A stretch of DNA of 64,000 bases from Photorhabdus laumondii subsp. laumondii (GCF_003343245.1 NZ_CP024901.1:310001-374000); one strand, 5' to 3'. Shown: positions 44,494-54,685, counted from the stretch's first letter. Program-made: numbers and translations. Notes: a model not told the origin generated them from the sequence alone.

Positions 44494-45931
44494 CTGTCTC
44501 TTGATCAGATCTCCAAATCAACTGATTTAGCCAGCAAATAGCCGTCTATCAGGGTTTGCAGCCGAAACCAGCCTTCCCAAAGTCGTTCCCATCCGACTCG
44601 ACCCGTGCGTTTGGAATCGTACCAGCCGGCCAGTTTTCCCAGATTGATGAAGGCCCAATGCAAACTCGGGGCTTTTTTCGGCACACGGCGTTTTTCTTGT
44701 TTTGACCACAGTAATTTCCACGCCAGGGGGCTTAATACTGTCTCACAGCTCTCTTTCTCTGCCTCTTCTTTGTTCAGACCCATAAAACGCAGCTGGTGTA
44801 TTCGTACCGCAATAAAGGCCAGCAGCACTATCATGCGCTCCAGATTATCTTTGCTTTGCATACGCAGCGCTTCTACCTGCGTGCCGCCCGTTTTCCACGC
44901 TTTGTGAAATTCTTCTATCAGCCAGCGGCGCTCGTAATAACTGAATATTTTATGGGCGTCTTCCTGACTGTTGACGGGTTCGGAGGTCAGAAGATGCCAG
45001 CAAAGCCCATCCTCCGGACCTTTTTCGTAGCAACCGACATAAAATATCCGCACCGCCTCACCGCTTTTTCCTTCGGGGATTTTCAACGTCACTTCGGCAT
45101 AACTGATATCACAATGCGCGACACGCGCCTGACGCCCGCCTTTCTGTCTGACCTGAACTAATCGTTCTCCAGCACTCTGTAACCGGCTAATAAAGTCATA
45201 AAGTTTATCCTGACTTTCCTCTATACGCCGGTTTTGCATCGAACGGATGACGAAACGTTGTTTTTGGCTCGTTTTATAACGCAGATATTCGATGATATCG
45301 GCTTCACGGTCACAGACAGAAATCACGTTGGCCATCTGCTCCCCTAACCGGCTGTCGACGGCTTGTGAGGCCCGTTCCCACTTATAACTCTCTTTCCCTT
45401 CATAAGGGCGTGTATCGCGTTGTCGGCTTTTGCCATAATCACTGACATCTCGACACCAGCGCTGTTGCTCTATCAACCCCACGACCTGTTGTTCTTCAGG
45501 CGCAAATAACAACACCGAGTGTGCCTGCATGCCCCGGGATTTTTCCTTTGAGGTGGTATAGCCGAGTTCATCGGCGACCGACGCATGGGAAAATGACAGG
45601 GTTGTCGTGTCTTCCAGCGCTAACAGGCAATGATAACGTTGAGCGTGAGCGACGGTGGCGGTAAATCCGGCTTCGGCGATGGCCTGAGGCGCAATGGCGG
45701 AATTTCGGGTCAGTCGGTAGGCCGCTTCAACATCGGCAGGAGAGTCAAGAGATTGCACGAGCGATTGTCCTATATGGTTAGCCAACGAACAGGCCACTTT
45801 CACCAGGCGGTTGGTACGGCGTTTATCACCTAATTCCGCATGTTGAAACGTGTCATTTGCCCATTGTTCGGCGCTGGTTGAAAACATAAAGATTACCTCA
45901 AGTCGTGTTTTTTATTGAGATCAATCTATGA
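44494..45931 (-). mobile_element. IS50/Tn5-like IS4-family element
   Basis: The left end CTGTCTCTTGATCAGATCT is the IS50 inside-end sequence. The right end is less exact and shares only the TTGATC core. The size is about 1.44 kb. The 9-bp flanks differ (CCGCTCGCG and GGGAAAAGT), so the insertion was followed by, or caused, a deletion. Confidence 0.75.
44505..45887 (-). CDS. IS50-like transposase (IS4 family)
   Basis: This 460-residue protein resembles Tn5 transposase: the start SAEQWANDTFQHAELGDKRR, LLALEDTTTLSF (first Asp), VISVCDREADI (second Asp) and YYERRWLIEEFHKAWKTG, the Y-(2)-R-(3)-E-(6)-K signature with the catalytic Glu. The frame is open and full-length. Confidence 0.93.
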   Translation of the reverse strand: MFSTSAEQWANDTFQHAELGDKRRTNRLVKVACSLANHIGQSLVQSLDSPADVEAAYRLTRNSAIAPQAIAEAGFTATVAHAQRYHCLLALEDTTTLSFSHASVADELGYTTSKEKSRGMQAHSVLLFAPEEQQVVGLIEQQRWCRDVSDYGKSRQRDTRPYEGKESYKWERASQAVDSRLGEQMANVISVCDREADIIEYLRYKTSQKQRFVIRSMQNRRIEESQDKLYDFISRLQSAGERLVQVRQKGGRQARVAHCDISYAEVTLKIPEGKSGEAVRIFYVGCYEKGPEDGLCWHLLTSEPVNSQEDAHKIFSYYERRWLIEEFHKAWKTGGTQVEALRMQSKDNLERMIVLLAFIAVRIHQLRFMGLNKEEAEKESCETVLSPLAWKLLWSKQEKRRVPKKAPSLHWAFINLGKLAGWYDSKRTGRVGWERLWEGWFRLQTLIDGYLLAKSVDLEI

Positions 45932-46791
45932 GGGAAAAGTTCAATAACGCGGGGGCGGGTTAAAATATTTGTGTAGGAAAGACAGGTGTCAGTCAGGGCA
46001 GTGAATTGCTGTTGCAGAGGCCGGTAAAATCCCAGCCAGGTCCCGGTCAGGACGAATGCACCCAGTAACAGGCCCAGGCCGAACCCCTGTAAGGCACTCA
46101 TCGGCCGCGGGGGCGGTTCAGGGAAACGGACCTGGACTTTCGGCTGAGAGGGGGCATATCCCGCGTCGTCGCCGGTGTCCGGTTCAGACGGTGCCGGTTC
46201 GGTGCCGGCGAGGTAAACCAGCGGCGGCATCTGCACGGGTTTGGCGGCGGGTTTGGGCAGGATGCGGGTCTGTTCCAGTTTTTTGGCGGTGTTCTGGAAG
46301 AACCACAGCAGGTTGTCGACCTTCGGCAGGCGTTTCAGGTCGGACTGCTGGAGCCGGTCGACTATCAGCTGTAAGGCCCGCTCGGCCCGGTAAATCATCC
46401 GCAGGTCGCGGGCGGTGTAATCGTGCTGGCGTAAGGCGTGGCCGCAGCGGGTGTTAAACCAGTCCAGCAGGTCGGTGCGGACCGCCGGCTGCGGCGGCCA
46501 CAGGTCATCCCACTGGCTGACCATCACCCCGGCCAGCAGTTCACAGCCTTCGGTAAACCCCGCCAGGCCGCTGAGCTGCATCCGGGCCAGGGTGTAGTAA
46601 ATCGCGCTCTGCAAATCGACGCCGTGGGAGCGAAACAGCGTCAGGGCCAGGGATTCAATGAGCGGCCAGTTCACCGCCGGCTGAGACGGGTGGTTGATTT
46701 TGTTAATTTCTTCGCGTATGGCCGTGAATGCCGGCAGCGTCATCGGGTTGCCGCCGGCGCGGATAATCAGGTTTTCAGGGGGTTCACGCAT
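45898..46791 (-). pseudogene. T6SS VasL/ImpA-N protein, C-terminus cut by the IS
   Basis: The 297-residue frame has an ImpA N-terminal domain (FTAIREEINKINHP, QWDDLWPPQPAVR), a proline-rich linker and one membrane helix (GLGLLLGAFVLTGTWLGF), as in VasL-type T6SS accessory proteins. After about residue 285 it runs into the IS50-like end, so the periplasmic C-terminal domain is missing. tssM lies upstream with a 95-bp gap. The GC-rich codon use matches tssM and differs from the Rhs cassettes. Confidence 0.8.
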
Positions 46792-46886
46792 GGCCGTTCA
46801 TCCTTTAACCTGCCTCCGCCGGCGCGGAGGACAGGGTGGGTTGCTATGTTGCAATGAATAAAATTTGCTATTAATACAGTTTGCCC

Positions 46887-49800
46887 TTAATACAGGGTGT
46901 CAGGCAGTCTGAACTGACTGAACAGGCCGCCGGCAAACGGGTTGTCGGATTCATCCACGTAGAGACGGTAGGTCATGTCGCCCCCGTCCACCGTGAACCG
47001 CACATCAAACGAATCCTGACGTACGTTAGTCAGTTTGCCGCTGTTAATCAGGCGCAGCTGGGCCCACGGGCCGGTGAAGCGGATGGCGCGCGGCGATTTG
47101 CCGCCGGCATCCGGTATCAGTGTGAGCTGGCTTTCCACCCCGGCCCGCATCGCGTTGGGCCAGATGAGGTGCACAATGCTGCTGCGGCCGTGGGCGTAAT
47201 CGAGCAGCTGGCCGTCGAGATTGAGCAGGCTGCGGCGTTTATTGCCGGTCAGGCTGAGGGGCTCAATGGCATACTGGACCCCCAGACCGTTTTGCGGCGA
47301 GAAGAAGGTGTCGCGGATACGGTCGGCCCGTTTCAGCTGTTCCAGCACATCCGGGCGGATAAGTTGCTGGCCGTCCGCGCGGTGGGTCAGGTTGTTTTCC
47401 ACAAACGGTTTCAGGTTCTGCTGATAGAAGGCATCCAGCGTGCCGCCGGGCCGGAAGAACCGCCCGAACTCACTGAGCGGCACCTCCTCCGTCGCGTCCG
47501 GGTTAAACGGATAGCGGCCGGCCAGGTAGGTCTGGTACTGTCTGACGACGGTGTCGTGCCATTCGATTTCCAGCGAACGGATGGCTTCCCGCATCACCAC
47601 CCGCCAGGCCTGTTCCGCCAGTGCGCCGACCCAGCGGTTGAGCGGTGCCGGCAGGGTTTTCGCCCGCTGCTGTACGTCGAAAATCGGGTCGTCGTTATGC
47701 TGTTCAAGCCGCTGCTGAACGGCATTCAGGGCGGCTTTCCCCGGGACCGGCGCGTTCTGAATGCCCAGCAGGTAACGGTGCAGGGCCGCCAGTTGCTGAT
47801 AAACCCCCTGCAGGGTGCTGTTTTTGTCCCCGGACTCCTCCAGCACCGCGGTTTCCGGCGCGAATTCCCGGTGAATACGCACCCGCAGGCGGTAATCCGG
47901 GGTATCACGTAACGGCTGCCGGGCTTTGGCCGGCAGCGTCTCGTTAATCTCCGGCAGACGGGTGTTGTCGCTCAGGATTTGCAGGGCCCGGCTGATGGGC
48001 TGTTCGCCGCTGATGACCTGTTCAAGGGCGCTGAGGGCCTGCGGGATATCGGTGAAATCACGAATATCCAGGTTGTTCATGGCCGCGCGCCAGGTGGCCG
48101 TGTAGTCTCCCAGGTACTGTTCAGTGATTTGTCGCTGGATTTCCTGCCGGTCCGTGTCGCTGTACTGCACGTTGTGTGACAGGTTCAGCACCCAGCTGTC
48201 CATGACGGTGAGGTCGATCAGCTGGTCGTCCTGTTTGACGAAGTAGTTGTTGAGGCCGTTTATCGTCAGGAACTGCGGGATAATCAGTTGCTTGTCATTA
48301 TTGGCCATAAAGAGGCGGTCAAAGCCCGGGCCAATCTGGTCGCGCAGGTTGAGGGGCGGCGGCAGTGAATCCTGGGCTTTAATGCGCAGGTTCTGGTAGA
48401 CCCGCTGATAAATCGAGAGCTGACTCAGTTCTTTCTCGGCATTGATGAGCGGCAGTTGGTAAGGTGCAAAGCGGCTGATAGCGGCCTGATCGCCCGCCTC
48501 CCGTGCGGCCCGCCAGTCGGTGTGATCCAGCGCATAGTCCAGATGCGTCAGTAACTGCGCCTGCAACGGGCGCTGGCCGTTAAACGCCTGACTCCAGCGC
48601 GCCTGCATATAATGTTCGACCAGCGATTTATGGCGGCCGCTGCCGTCTTCCAGCATCCGCATGATACGCAGGACGGCCAGTTTTTCTTCGCTGCCTTTCG
48701 GTGCCCGGTTCAGGTCATCCAGCAGGCCGTTCATTAAGGCCGGCAGGAAGCGCTGAGACAGCAGTTGCAGGTAGGTGTTTTCCACATACGGGCCGACCGC
48801 TGCGCCCTGATAGAGCCCCATATCCGCCAGCAGCCCTTTCTGATGGTAATCCCCGTAGGCCAGCGTGGCCTCACGCAGCGGATTGAGCAGGGGAAGCTGT
48901 AAATTGCCGAGACGGTCTTCGCCGGTGGGCGGCGGCACCGACAGGAAGATGTTGGCCTGCGCCAGGACCTCGTCACCGGCCCGGTAGTTCTGCTGATAGT
49001 AATAGTGCCAGCCGCTCCACAGGGCCAGCACCACCCCGGCACCTGCTGTGGAGAAGGTCAGCAGTGTGTGGCGGTGGCGGCTTAACCACCGGCGGTTTTC
49101 AGCCGCCAGATTCGGTTCGGCCAGCAGGACCGCTTCAAACAGCGCGTGGGTGAAGTAGGGCACGGTGTCCGCCACCGGCCAGGTGGGAAAAGCCTGCGGC
49201 CCCAGGTGATACTGCACGGCGGCAGACTGGGTAAACAGGTCATCTATCCGGCCGATTTGTTGAGACGAGGTGAGATAAACCCCCCGCAGGCCGGGCTGTG
49301 CCGGGCCGCCGTTGTCGAGGAGCCCCTCCAGCAGCGGCACCAGATAGCTGTGCAGCCCCTGTATCTGGCGGGTGAAGCTGAACAGCGGACTGCGCTGACT
49401 GATATCGACTTTGTTGAGCATCATGTCCGGCATGGCCGCGTTGAGCTGCTGCATCCACTGGCACCAGAACTGGGCCAGCTCAGTGCGCCAGCTCTGCTCA
49501 TCCCGCGCATTCAGGCTAAAGGTGACGCCCAGGATCTGGGCGCGCTGCGCGCTGTCCAGTGACTGGAAAGCGGCGCTGAAACCGTGCAGCCGGTCGAGTT
49601 TGGTCAGCACCAGATAGAAAGGCAGAGGATGATGCAGAGTTAATCGCAGATCCTGCAGGCGCAGGTGAAGCGCGGCAATAACCCGTTCCCGCTGCGCTTT
49701 GTTGTCGGTCAGTAAGCGGTGAATGTCCACCGTCAGGATGATGCCGTTGAGCGGCTGGCGCTGACGGTTTTCGGTGAGCCAGACGAGCAGCGCCTGCCAC

Positions 49801-50432
49801 AGGCGGGCGGGCAGCTGGGGTTTGCCGGTGTCCGGCGGCGATATCTGGTCGATAAGGAACCCGTCCGGGTCAATGATGACGGCTTTCTCCCCTAGCCAGC
49901 AGCGCAGATGCAGGGGCAGCGCCTCTTCCCCGCTCAGGGTGTCCGGGGCGGCAATGTCAGTCAGCCGGCAGCCGGCCTGAATCAGGGCGGTTTTGCCGCT
50001 GCCGGTGTTACCCATCACCAGGTACCAGGGGCGCTGGTAGAGATAATCCCGGGTCCCCAGATGGCGTTGCAGTTGCGCTTTCCAGTGATGGAGATAACGG
50101 TCCTGACGGGTGATATCGGCGCGCACCGGATCGACGGTGTTCAGTTCCCCCTCCAGCTTAAGTTTTTCAAGCTGGCGCAGGCGGCGCCAGATTTTTATCC
50201 CGACAACGCTCAGGGCCAGCAGGAGGATGATCACCGTCGCCAGCCAGCGGGCAGACAGGGTGTCCAGCGGATGCGTCTGCTTAAACTGCCAGCCGGGTCC
50301 CCACCACCAGAGCCAGATGAGGGCCAGACAGGGCAGGAGGGCCAGTATCAGCGAGGCGGTGGCTTTCAGGGGCGGCAGACGCGGCCTCGCCGGTTTTTTG
50401 ATATTGTTGAGCAGCAGAGAAAGCCAGTTCAT
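46887..50432 (-). CDS. tssM: Type VI secretion membrane protein TssM (IcmF)
   Basis: This 1181-residue inner-membrane protein is the core of the TssJLM membrane complex. Two helices lie in the first 85 residues, followed by a cytoplasmic NTPase-like domain with Walker A GNTGSGKT (141-148), a third helix near 455-475, and a long periplasmic part with IcmF-related and C-terminal beta domains ending GGLFSQFRLPDTLY. Length is normal and the frame intact. Its start overlaps the preceding TssA-like frame by four bases (ATGA). No other membrane-complex, sheath or baseplate genes are in the window, so function would need genes elsewhere. Confidence 0.93.
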   Translation of the reverse strand: MNWLSLLLNNIKKPARPRLPPLKATASLILALLPCLALIWLWWWGPGWQFKQTHPLDTLSARWLATVIILLLALSVVGIKIWRRLRQLEKLKLEGELNTVDPVRADITRQDRYLHHWKAQLQRHLGTRDYLYQRPWYLVMGNTGSGKTALIQAGCRLTDIAAPDTLSGEEALPLHLRCWLGEKAVIIDPDGFLIDQISPPDTGKPQLPARLWQALLVWLTENRQRQPLNGIILTVDIHRLLTDNKAQRERVIAALHLRLQDLRLTLHHPLPFYLVLTKLDRLHGFSAAFQSLDSAQRAQILGVTFSLNARDEQSWRTELAQFWCQWMQQLNAAMPDMMLNKVDISQRSPLFSFTRQIQGLHSYLVPLLEGLLDNGGPAQPGLRGVYLTSSQQIGRIDDLFTQSAAVQYHLGPQAFPTWPVADTVPYFTHALFEAVLLAEPNLAAENRRWLSRHRHTLLTFSTAGAGVVLALWSGWHYYYQQNYRAGDEVLAQANIFLSVPPPTGEDRLGNLQLPLLNPLREATLAYGDYHQKGLLADMGLYQGAAVGPYVENTYLQLLSQRFLPALMNGLLDDLNRAPKGSEEKLAVLRIMRMLEDGSGRHKSLVEHYMQARWSQAFNGQRPLQAQLLTHLDYALDHTDWRAAREAGDQAAISRFAPYQLPLINAEKELSQLSIYQRVYQNLRIKAQDSLPPPLNLRDQIGPGFDRLFMANNDKQLIIPQFLTINGLNNYFVKQDDQLIDLTVMDSWVLNLSHNVQYSDTDRQEIQRQITEQYLGDYTATWRAAMNNLDIRDFTDIPQALSALEQVISGEQPISRALQILSDNTRLPEINETLPAKARQPLRDTPDYRLRVRIHREFAPETAVLEESGDKNSTLQGVYQQLAALHRYLLGIQNAPVPGKAALNAVQQRLEQHNDDPIFDVQQRAKTLPAPLNRWVGALAEQAWRVVMREAIRSLEIEWHDTVVRQYQTYLAGRYPFNPDATEEVPLSEFGRFFRPGGTLDAFYQQNLKPFVENNLTHRADGQQLIRPDVLEQLKRADRIRDTFFSPQNGLGVQYAIEPLSLTGNKRRSLLNLDGQLLDYAHGRSSIVHLIWPNAMRAGVESQLTLIPDAGGKSPRAIRFTGPWAQLRLINSGKLTNVRQDSFDVRFTVDGGDMTYRLYVDESDNPFAGGLFSQFRLPDTLY

Positions 50433-51166
50433 GGGTTAACGCTCCTGTTTGCGGTCGTCGTCTTGGCGGGGGCGGTCATCGGGGCTTTTTCTGCCAGGGC
50501 CGCCAGCAGGCCGGGTTCCCAGTCGGCGAGTGACAGGTGTTGTCCTGCCTGGCGCAGCTGGCGGTAATGTTGTTGTGCCAGTGCGTGCATGCCCGCCTGC
50601 TCCAGTAACTGGGCCGTCAGTAACTGACCGTAGAATTGATCCCGCGGTTCGGTCAGGTGTTGCTGATATTGCTCCGCGGCGTGGAGGGCGGCTTCCAGTC
50701 CGTGTTGCTGAAAACAGTGCCAGACAGCGTCCTGTTCCGGCGTGGTGCCGCTGCTGACGGTGGCGGTCGCCGGGGGATGCAGCCAGTTCAGCGTGGCGTC
50801 GGAGATAAACGGGCTCATATCGGAGAAAGACAGGTTTTGCAGGACCGGCAGACGGTCAAGAAAGGCCCGGAGTTCATCGCGGATAGCGTCAGCCACGGCG
50901 TGGTAACCCAGTTTGCCGGCGGCCTGTGCCGCGATAGCGTGTCCGTCCAGCCAGTAAGGGGCCAGGGTCAGACTCTGTTCTATCTGTTGCAGCAGGGCGT
51001 TATCCGCCGCCGGGAGTTTCGCCAGATAATCGGCGGTGCGGTCTGCCGACGTCGGCGCCAGCGGTGTTTTGCCGGTGCCATTCGCCATCGGTGCTGTGGT
51101 TAGATGAGTCACTGTGTAAAGTAAATAACTGTATAAATATCCATAAATTTCTTTATTCTGGGTCAA
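50429..51166 (-). pseudogene. TssA/VasJ-like T6SS protein, N-terminus lost
   Basis: Residues from about 40 on match the C-terminal half of VasJ-type TssA proteins (LAPYWLDGHAIAAQAAGKLGY, FLDRLPVLQNLSFSD, and a C-terminal helical end). The ImpA N-terminal domain of about 250 residues is absent. The first about 30 codons come from AT-rich DNA that belongs to the dcm promoter side, so the junction with the restriction-modification island lies near 51100. The frame is open by chance from an ATG in that foreign DNA. Confidence 0.8.
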
Positions 51167-51170
51167 TCGA

Positions 51171-51185
51171 GTGATATAATATCAC
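51171..51185 (+). promoter_or_regulatory. Extended -10 promoter inside a perfect palindrome upstream of dcm
   Basis: GTGATAT-A-ATATCAC is a perfect palindrome with 7-bp arms. It contains TG-A-TATAAT, an extended -10 element, with a weak -35 (TTTATT) 17 bp upstream. The dcm start is 29 bp downstream. The N-terminal helix-turn-helix-like part of the encoded methylase could bind it, as M.EcoRII represses its own gene. Confidence 0.6.
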
Positions 51186-51213
51186 TAAATAAAACATTTT
51201 TCGGATAAATAAA

Positions 51214-52650
51214 ATGAAAGAATTTTTTTCGTATGCCCAGGATCTCCATGAAAAATCGAAGTTATTGCAGCAGCAAAAGTTGGCATCAGATAAAAAGCTG
51301 ATGGGACAACTTTTTGAGTCTTATGATCAAAAAACTATTGCAGAACTTTTGCGCAGAGTAAATTATAACGACTGGACCCGTGAAACTTTAAATCGCTGGT
51401 TTCACGGAAAATCAGTCCAGAAGTTGTTAACAGAAGTTGAAGTTGCTATGCTCCAAAAAATGCTACCTGAACCACCCAAAAATCATCCTCAATACGGTTT
51501 CCGTTTCATTGATCTTTTTGCAGGGATTGGAGGAATTCGAAAAGGTTTTGAAGAAATTGGCGGTCAGTGTGTTTTTACCAGCGAATGGAACAAAGATGCT
51601 GTTCGTACCTACAAAGCAAACTGGTATTGTGATCCGGAATCCCATAAATTTAATTCTGATATTCGTGAAATAACATTAAGTGAAAACTCAAAAATAGATG
51701 AAAAAGAAGCTTATAAAAATATTGATAAAGAAATTCCAGATCATGATGTTCTTTTGGCAGGCTTTCCATGTCAGCCATTTTCATTAGCAGGTGTTTCGAA
51801 AAAGAACTCCCTTGGTCGTGCTCATGGGTTTGAGTGTGATACACAGGGAACTCTTTTTTTTGATGTGGCCAGAATTATTACAGCTAAAAAACCTGCTATT
51901 TTTCTTCTGGAAAACGTTAAGAACTTAAAAAGTCATGATAAAGGGAAAACATTCCGTATTATCATGAATACATTGAATGAGCTGGGATACGCTGTTGCTG
52001 ATGCTGATATCATGGGGCCGAATGATCCTAAAATTATTGATGGAAAATATTTTTTGCCTCAGCATAGGGAACGAATTGTGTTAGTTGGTTTTCGGAAAGA
52101 TCTGAATATTCATCAAGGATTTACACTTAGGGATATTAGTCGATATTTCCCGAAAGAACGGCCAACACTTGCGGATTTACTTGAACCAGAAGTTGACAGT
52201 AAATATATTCTTACCCCTAATCTCTGGAAATATTTATATAATTATGCCAGAAAACATCAGGCTAAAGGAAATGGCTTTGGATTTGGCCTTATAGATCCCA
52301 ACAATAAGGATAGTGTTACTCGCACACTTTCTGCGCGTTACCATAAAGATGGCTCAGAAATCCTTATTGACCGGGGATGGAATAAAAAGCTTGGGGAACA
52401 GGATTTTGATAATCCAGATAACCAGGAAAATCGCCCGCGTCGTTTAACACCGAAAGAATGCGCACGGCTAATGGGGTTTGAGTCTCCTCAGGGAGAAGCA
52501 TTTCATATTCCAGTTTCAGATACACAAGCTTATCGACAGTTTGGAAACTCAGTTGTTGTGCCTGTATTTACAGCTGTTGCTAAATTATTAGCTCCTTATA
52601 TAGCGAAAGCAGTGAAACAACAGCAGATAAACAAAGATCAGGCGGCATAG
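51214..52650 (+). CDS. dcm: DNA (cytosine-5) methyltransferase of Dcm/M.EcoRII type
   Basis: This 478-residue m5C methylase, by similarity, methylates the inner C of CCWGG. Motifs: [17 protein letters not shown] (AdoMet binding), [11 protein letters not shown] with catalytic Cys186, [17 protein letters not shown] and the late [10 protein letters not shown]. Residues 1-90 ([20 protein letters not shown]) look like a helix-turn-helix, as in M.EcoRII. Similarity to E. coli Dcm is high over the core. It is followed 7 bp later by vsr, as in E. coli, and then by a restriction gene. AT-rich codon use against the GC-rich T6SS neighbours marks it as acquired. Confidence 0.95.
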   Translation: MKEFFSYAQDLHEKSKLLQQQKLASDKKLMGQLFESYDQKTIAELLRRVNYNDWTRETLNRWFHGKSVQKLLTEVEVAMLQKMLPEPPKNHPQYGFRFIDLFAGIGGIRKGFEEIGGQCVFTSEWNKDAVRTYKANWYCDPESHKFNSDIREITLSENSKIDEKEAYKNIDKEIPDHDVLLAGFPCQPFSLAGVSKKNSLGRAHGFECDTQGTLFFDVARIITAKKPAIFLLENVKNLKSHDKGKTFRIIMNTLNELGYAVADADIMGPNDPKIIDGKYFLPQHRERIVLVGFRKDLNIHQGFTLRDISRYFPKERPTLADLLEPEVDSKYILTPNLWKYLYNYARKHQAKGNGFGFGLIDPNNKDSVTRTLSARYHKDGSEILIDRGWNKKLGEQDFDNPDNQENRPRRLTPKECARLMGFESPQGEAFHIPVSDTQAYRQFGNSVVVPVFTAVAKLLAPYIAKAVKQQQINKDQAA

Positions 52651-52657
52651 ATAATTT

Positions 52658-53131
52658 ATGGCTGATGTTCACAATCCATCCACCCGCAGTAAAAATATGA
52701 GAGCAATTCGTAACTGTGATACAGCCATAGAAAAAAAGCTCGTTAAAATTCTTCATGACCTTGGGGTAACTTATAGAGTGCAGGTAAGGGAGCTTCCGGG
52801 TAAGCCTGATTTCGTTATTGATGAATATCAGGCTGTTTTGTTTGTTCATGGATGTTTCTGGCATGGGCATAATTGTCATCTATTCAAAACTCCGGCAACC
52901 CGAACTGAATTCTGGTTAGATAAAATTGAGAAAAATATCAGAAGAGATCAATTTGTTATGAGTTCTCTTTCGGATAATAGCTGGAAGATATTAGTTATTT
53001 GGGAATGTACTTTGAGAGGACGTTTGAAACTGACAGATAATGAGTTGTCAGAAAGAATTGAAGAATGGCTATGTGCCAGTGAAACTCATGCGGAAATTGA
53101 TACAGTGGGGATACATAAAATACTTTTATAG
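52658..53131 (+). CDS. vsr: Very short patch repair endonuclease Vsr
   Basis: This 157-residue nickase cuts 5' of T in T:G mismatches that arise when 5-methylcytosine in Dcm sites deaminates. Asp51, His64 and His69 of the active site are present (PDFVIDEYQ, VHGCFWHGH). The start MADVHNPSTRSKNMRAI matches E. coli Vsr almost residue for residue. It begins 7 bp after dcm, so both are co-transcribed. Confidence 0.95.
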   Translation: MADVHNPSTRSKNMRAIRNCDTAIEKKLVKILHDLGVTYRVQVRELPGKPDFVIDEYQAVLFVHGCFWHGHNCHLFKTPATRTEFWLDKIEKNIRRDQFVMSSLSDNSWKILVIWECTLRGRLKLTDNELSERIEEWLCASETHAEIDTVGIHKILL

Positions 53132-53328
53132 AAAAATGAGTAGTTATTTGAATTAAAAGTGTTTTTTGACTCTTTTTCTGTAAGAAACAGTTACATTACA
53201 TACCAAATCGCTTCCACCTATAAGTTTTATTTTGTTTGAAAAATAATCTATCCTTCAGTGTGGCATTCTATTTTTACTTTAATAGAGTTAATCTATAGAG
53301 AGATTATAACTAATGGACGGGGCAGAAG

Positions 53329-54648
53329 ATGACTAATAAACTGATAAATATAGATAAAATATCAGTTATCATGAAGGATTTGGGAGCTAAAAAAATTATA
53401 GTTAAGCCACTTGCAAACAATGACAATTCTAAACAACAGATATATTTGGGAGCGGATTTTTCTGTCATACAGGGTATTCCTGTTGATGAACTGAAAAGCG
53501 CTGGTATGTCAAAAAAAGGTGCGAGATTTAAGGCCACATTAAATTTATTTTGGATAAATACTGACAGTTGTAAAGAACAGGCACATGGTTCTCAAATTAT
53601 TTTGTATCCTAACTATCCAGAAATTCGCCTGTCGGGAATTATAAATGGTTGTTCAATAGCACCATCTCATTTAATGCAACCGCCAACGAAAGAGGAAAGA
53701 ATAAATAGATGTGATAAGAATCGTTATTTAATTCTTGGTATATGTAAAGACATGGTTTTTGCTTATATGAGTTCTTGGGAAGACGCTCTTTCCATTGAGC
53801 TCAGAGAATTAATAGATAAAAATTTAATGAATCCTGTTTTCTCTGTTTTTTATGAATATTACTCTAATATTAAAGACAGCCGTAGTGATCTTATAACTCG
53901 TTTGAAGGAAATTTATTCTTATGGTTTTATTAAATCGCAAAGACTGGATAAAAATGGTAATGTAATTGAATATAGAGCAAGAAATGGGGCAGGTTTTACC
54001 CTGGAAAGTTTATTTGGAATTATACCAAATGGCAGATCTGGACCTGATTTTTCTGGTTGGGAATTAAAAGCACATTCAGGAAGCGTTGTAACTTTAATGA
54101 CACCAGAGCCAAATAAAGGAGAATACATAGAAAATTTACATAAATTTATGAGTGATTATGCATCCAGTAAAAAAGAGGATAGAGTCGATTTTGCCAGTAT
54201 ACATAAAATCGGATTGTTAAACGAAAAAACGAAGCTGACTTTATATCTCGAAGGATATGATTTTGATAAGAAAAAAATTATAGATCCTGATGGCGGATTA
54301 GTACTTAGGAGTATAAATGGTAATATTGCTGCTGGCTGGAATTTCGGAAAATTATTAGACCACTGGAAACGGAAACATTCTAAAACATGTTTTGTCTCGT
54401 ATGATGTGAAAAATGGTGATTTCCCATACTATAAGTTTGGTCCCCAAATTGTATTAGCTACAGGTGCTAATCTTAATAAATTTATAAATGCACTTGAATC
54501 AAGTAAAATATACTATGATCCAGGTGTTAATATAAAATACCAGGAAGGATTGTCTAAAGTGAAAAAAAGAAATCAGTTCAGGATAAAATGGAAAGATGTA
54601 TTAAGTATTTATGATAAAGCTGAGAGCTTAGATTTAAATGAAAATTAA
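53329..54648 (+). CDS. MvaI/BcnI-family restriction endonuclease
   Basis: This 439-residue protein carries the MvaI/BcnI core: GAGFTLESLFGI, then GPDFSGWELKAH with Asp240, Glu245 and Lys247 as the PD-ExK-type active site, and VTLMTPEPNKGEY. Enzymes of this family cut CCWGG or CCSGG as monomers. With a Dcm-type methylase next door, CCWGG is the likely target. Residues 1-190 form an extra N-terminal domain of unknown role. The gene starts 197 bp after vsr with GGGGCAGAAG as a modest ribosome-binding site, so it may have its own promoter. The frame is intact. Confidence 0.85.
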   Translation: MTNKLINIDKISVIMKDLGAKKIIVKPLANNDNSKQQIYLGADFSVIQGIPVDELKSAGMSKKGARFKATLNLFWINTDSCKEQAHGSQIILYPNYPEIRLSGIINGCSIAPSHLMQPPTKEERINRCDKNRYLILGICKDMVFAYMSSWEDALSIELRELIDKNLMNPVFSVFYEYYSNIKDSRSDLITRLKEIYSYGFIKSQRLDKNGNVIEYRARNGAGFTLESLFGIIPNGRSGPDFSGWELKAHSGSVVTLMTPEPNKGEYIENLHKFMSDYASSKKEDRVDFASIHKIGLLNEKTKLTLYLEGYDFDKKKIIDPDGGLVLRSINGNIAAGWNFGKLLDHWKRKHSKTCFVSYDVKNGDFPYYKFGPQIVLATGANLNKFINALESSKIYYDPGVNIKYQEGLSKVKKRNQFRIKWKDVLSIYDKAESLDLNEN

Positions 54649-54685
54649 TTGAAGTATGAGTTCACTGGAGCATTACGATCATAAT

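Noticed and set aside
44332..44541. A 69-codon plus-strand frame in the GC-rich stretch
   Set aside because: It runs across the IS50-like end and shows no protein-like pattern.
46881..47912. A 343-codon open frame on the plus strand opposite tssM
   Set aside because: It is the antisense of a GC-rich gene, where long antisense frames are expected; no domain, no ribosome-binding site, and tssM is clearly the real gene.
49908..50567. Several 100-220 codon plus-strand frames across the T6SS genes
   Set aside because: Composition artefacts of GC-rich coding DNA on the other strand.
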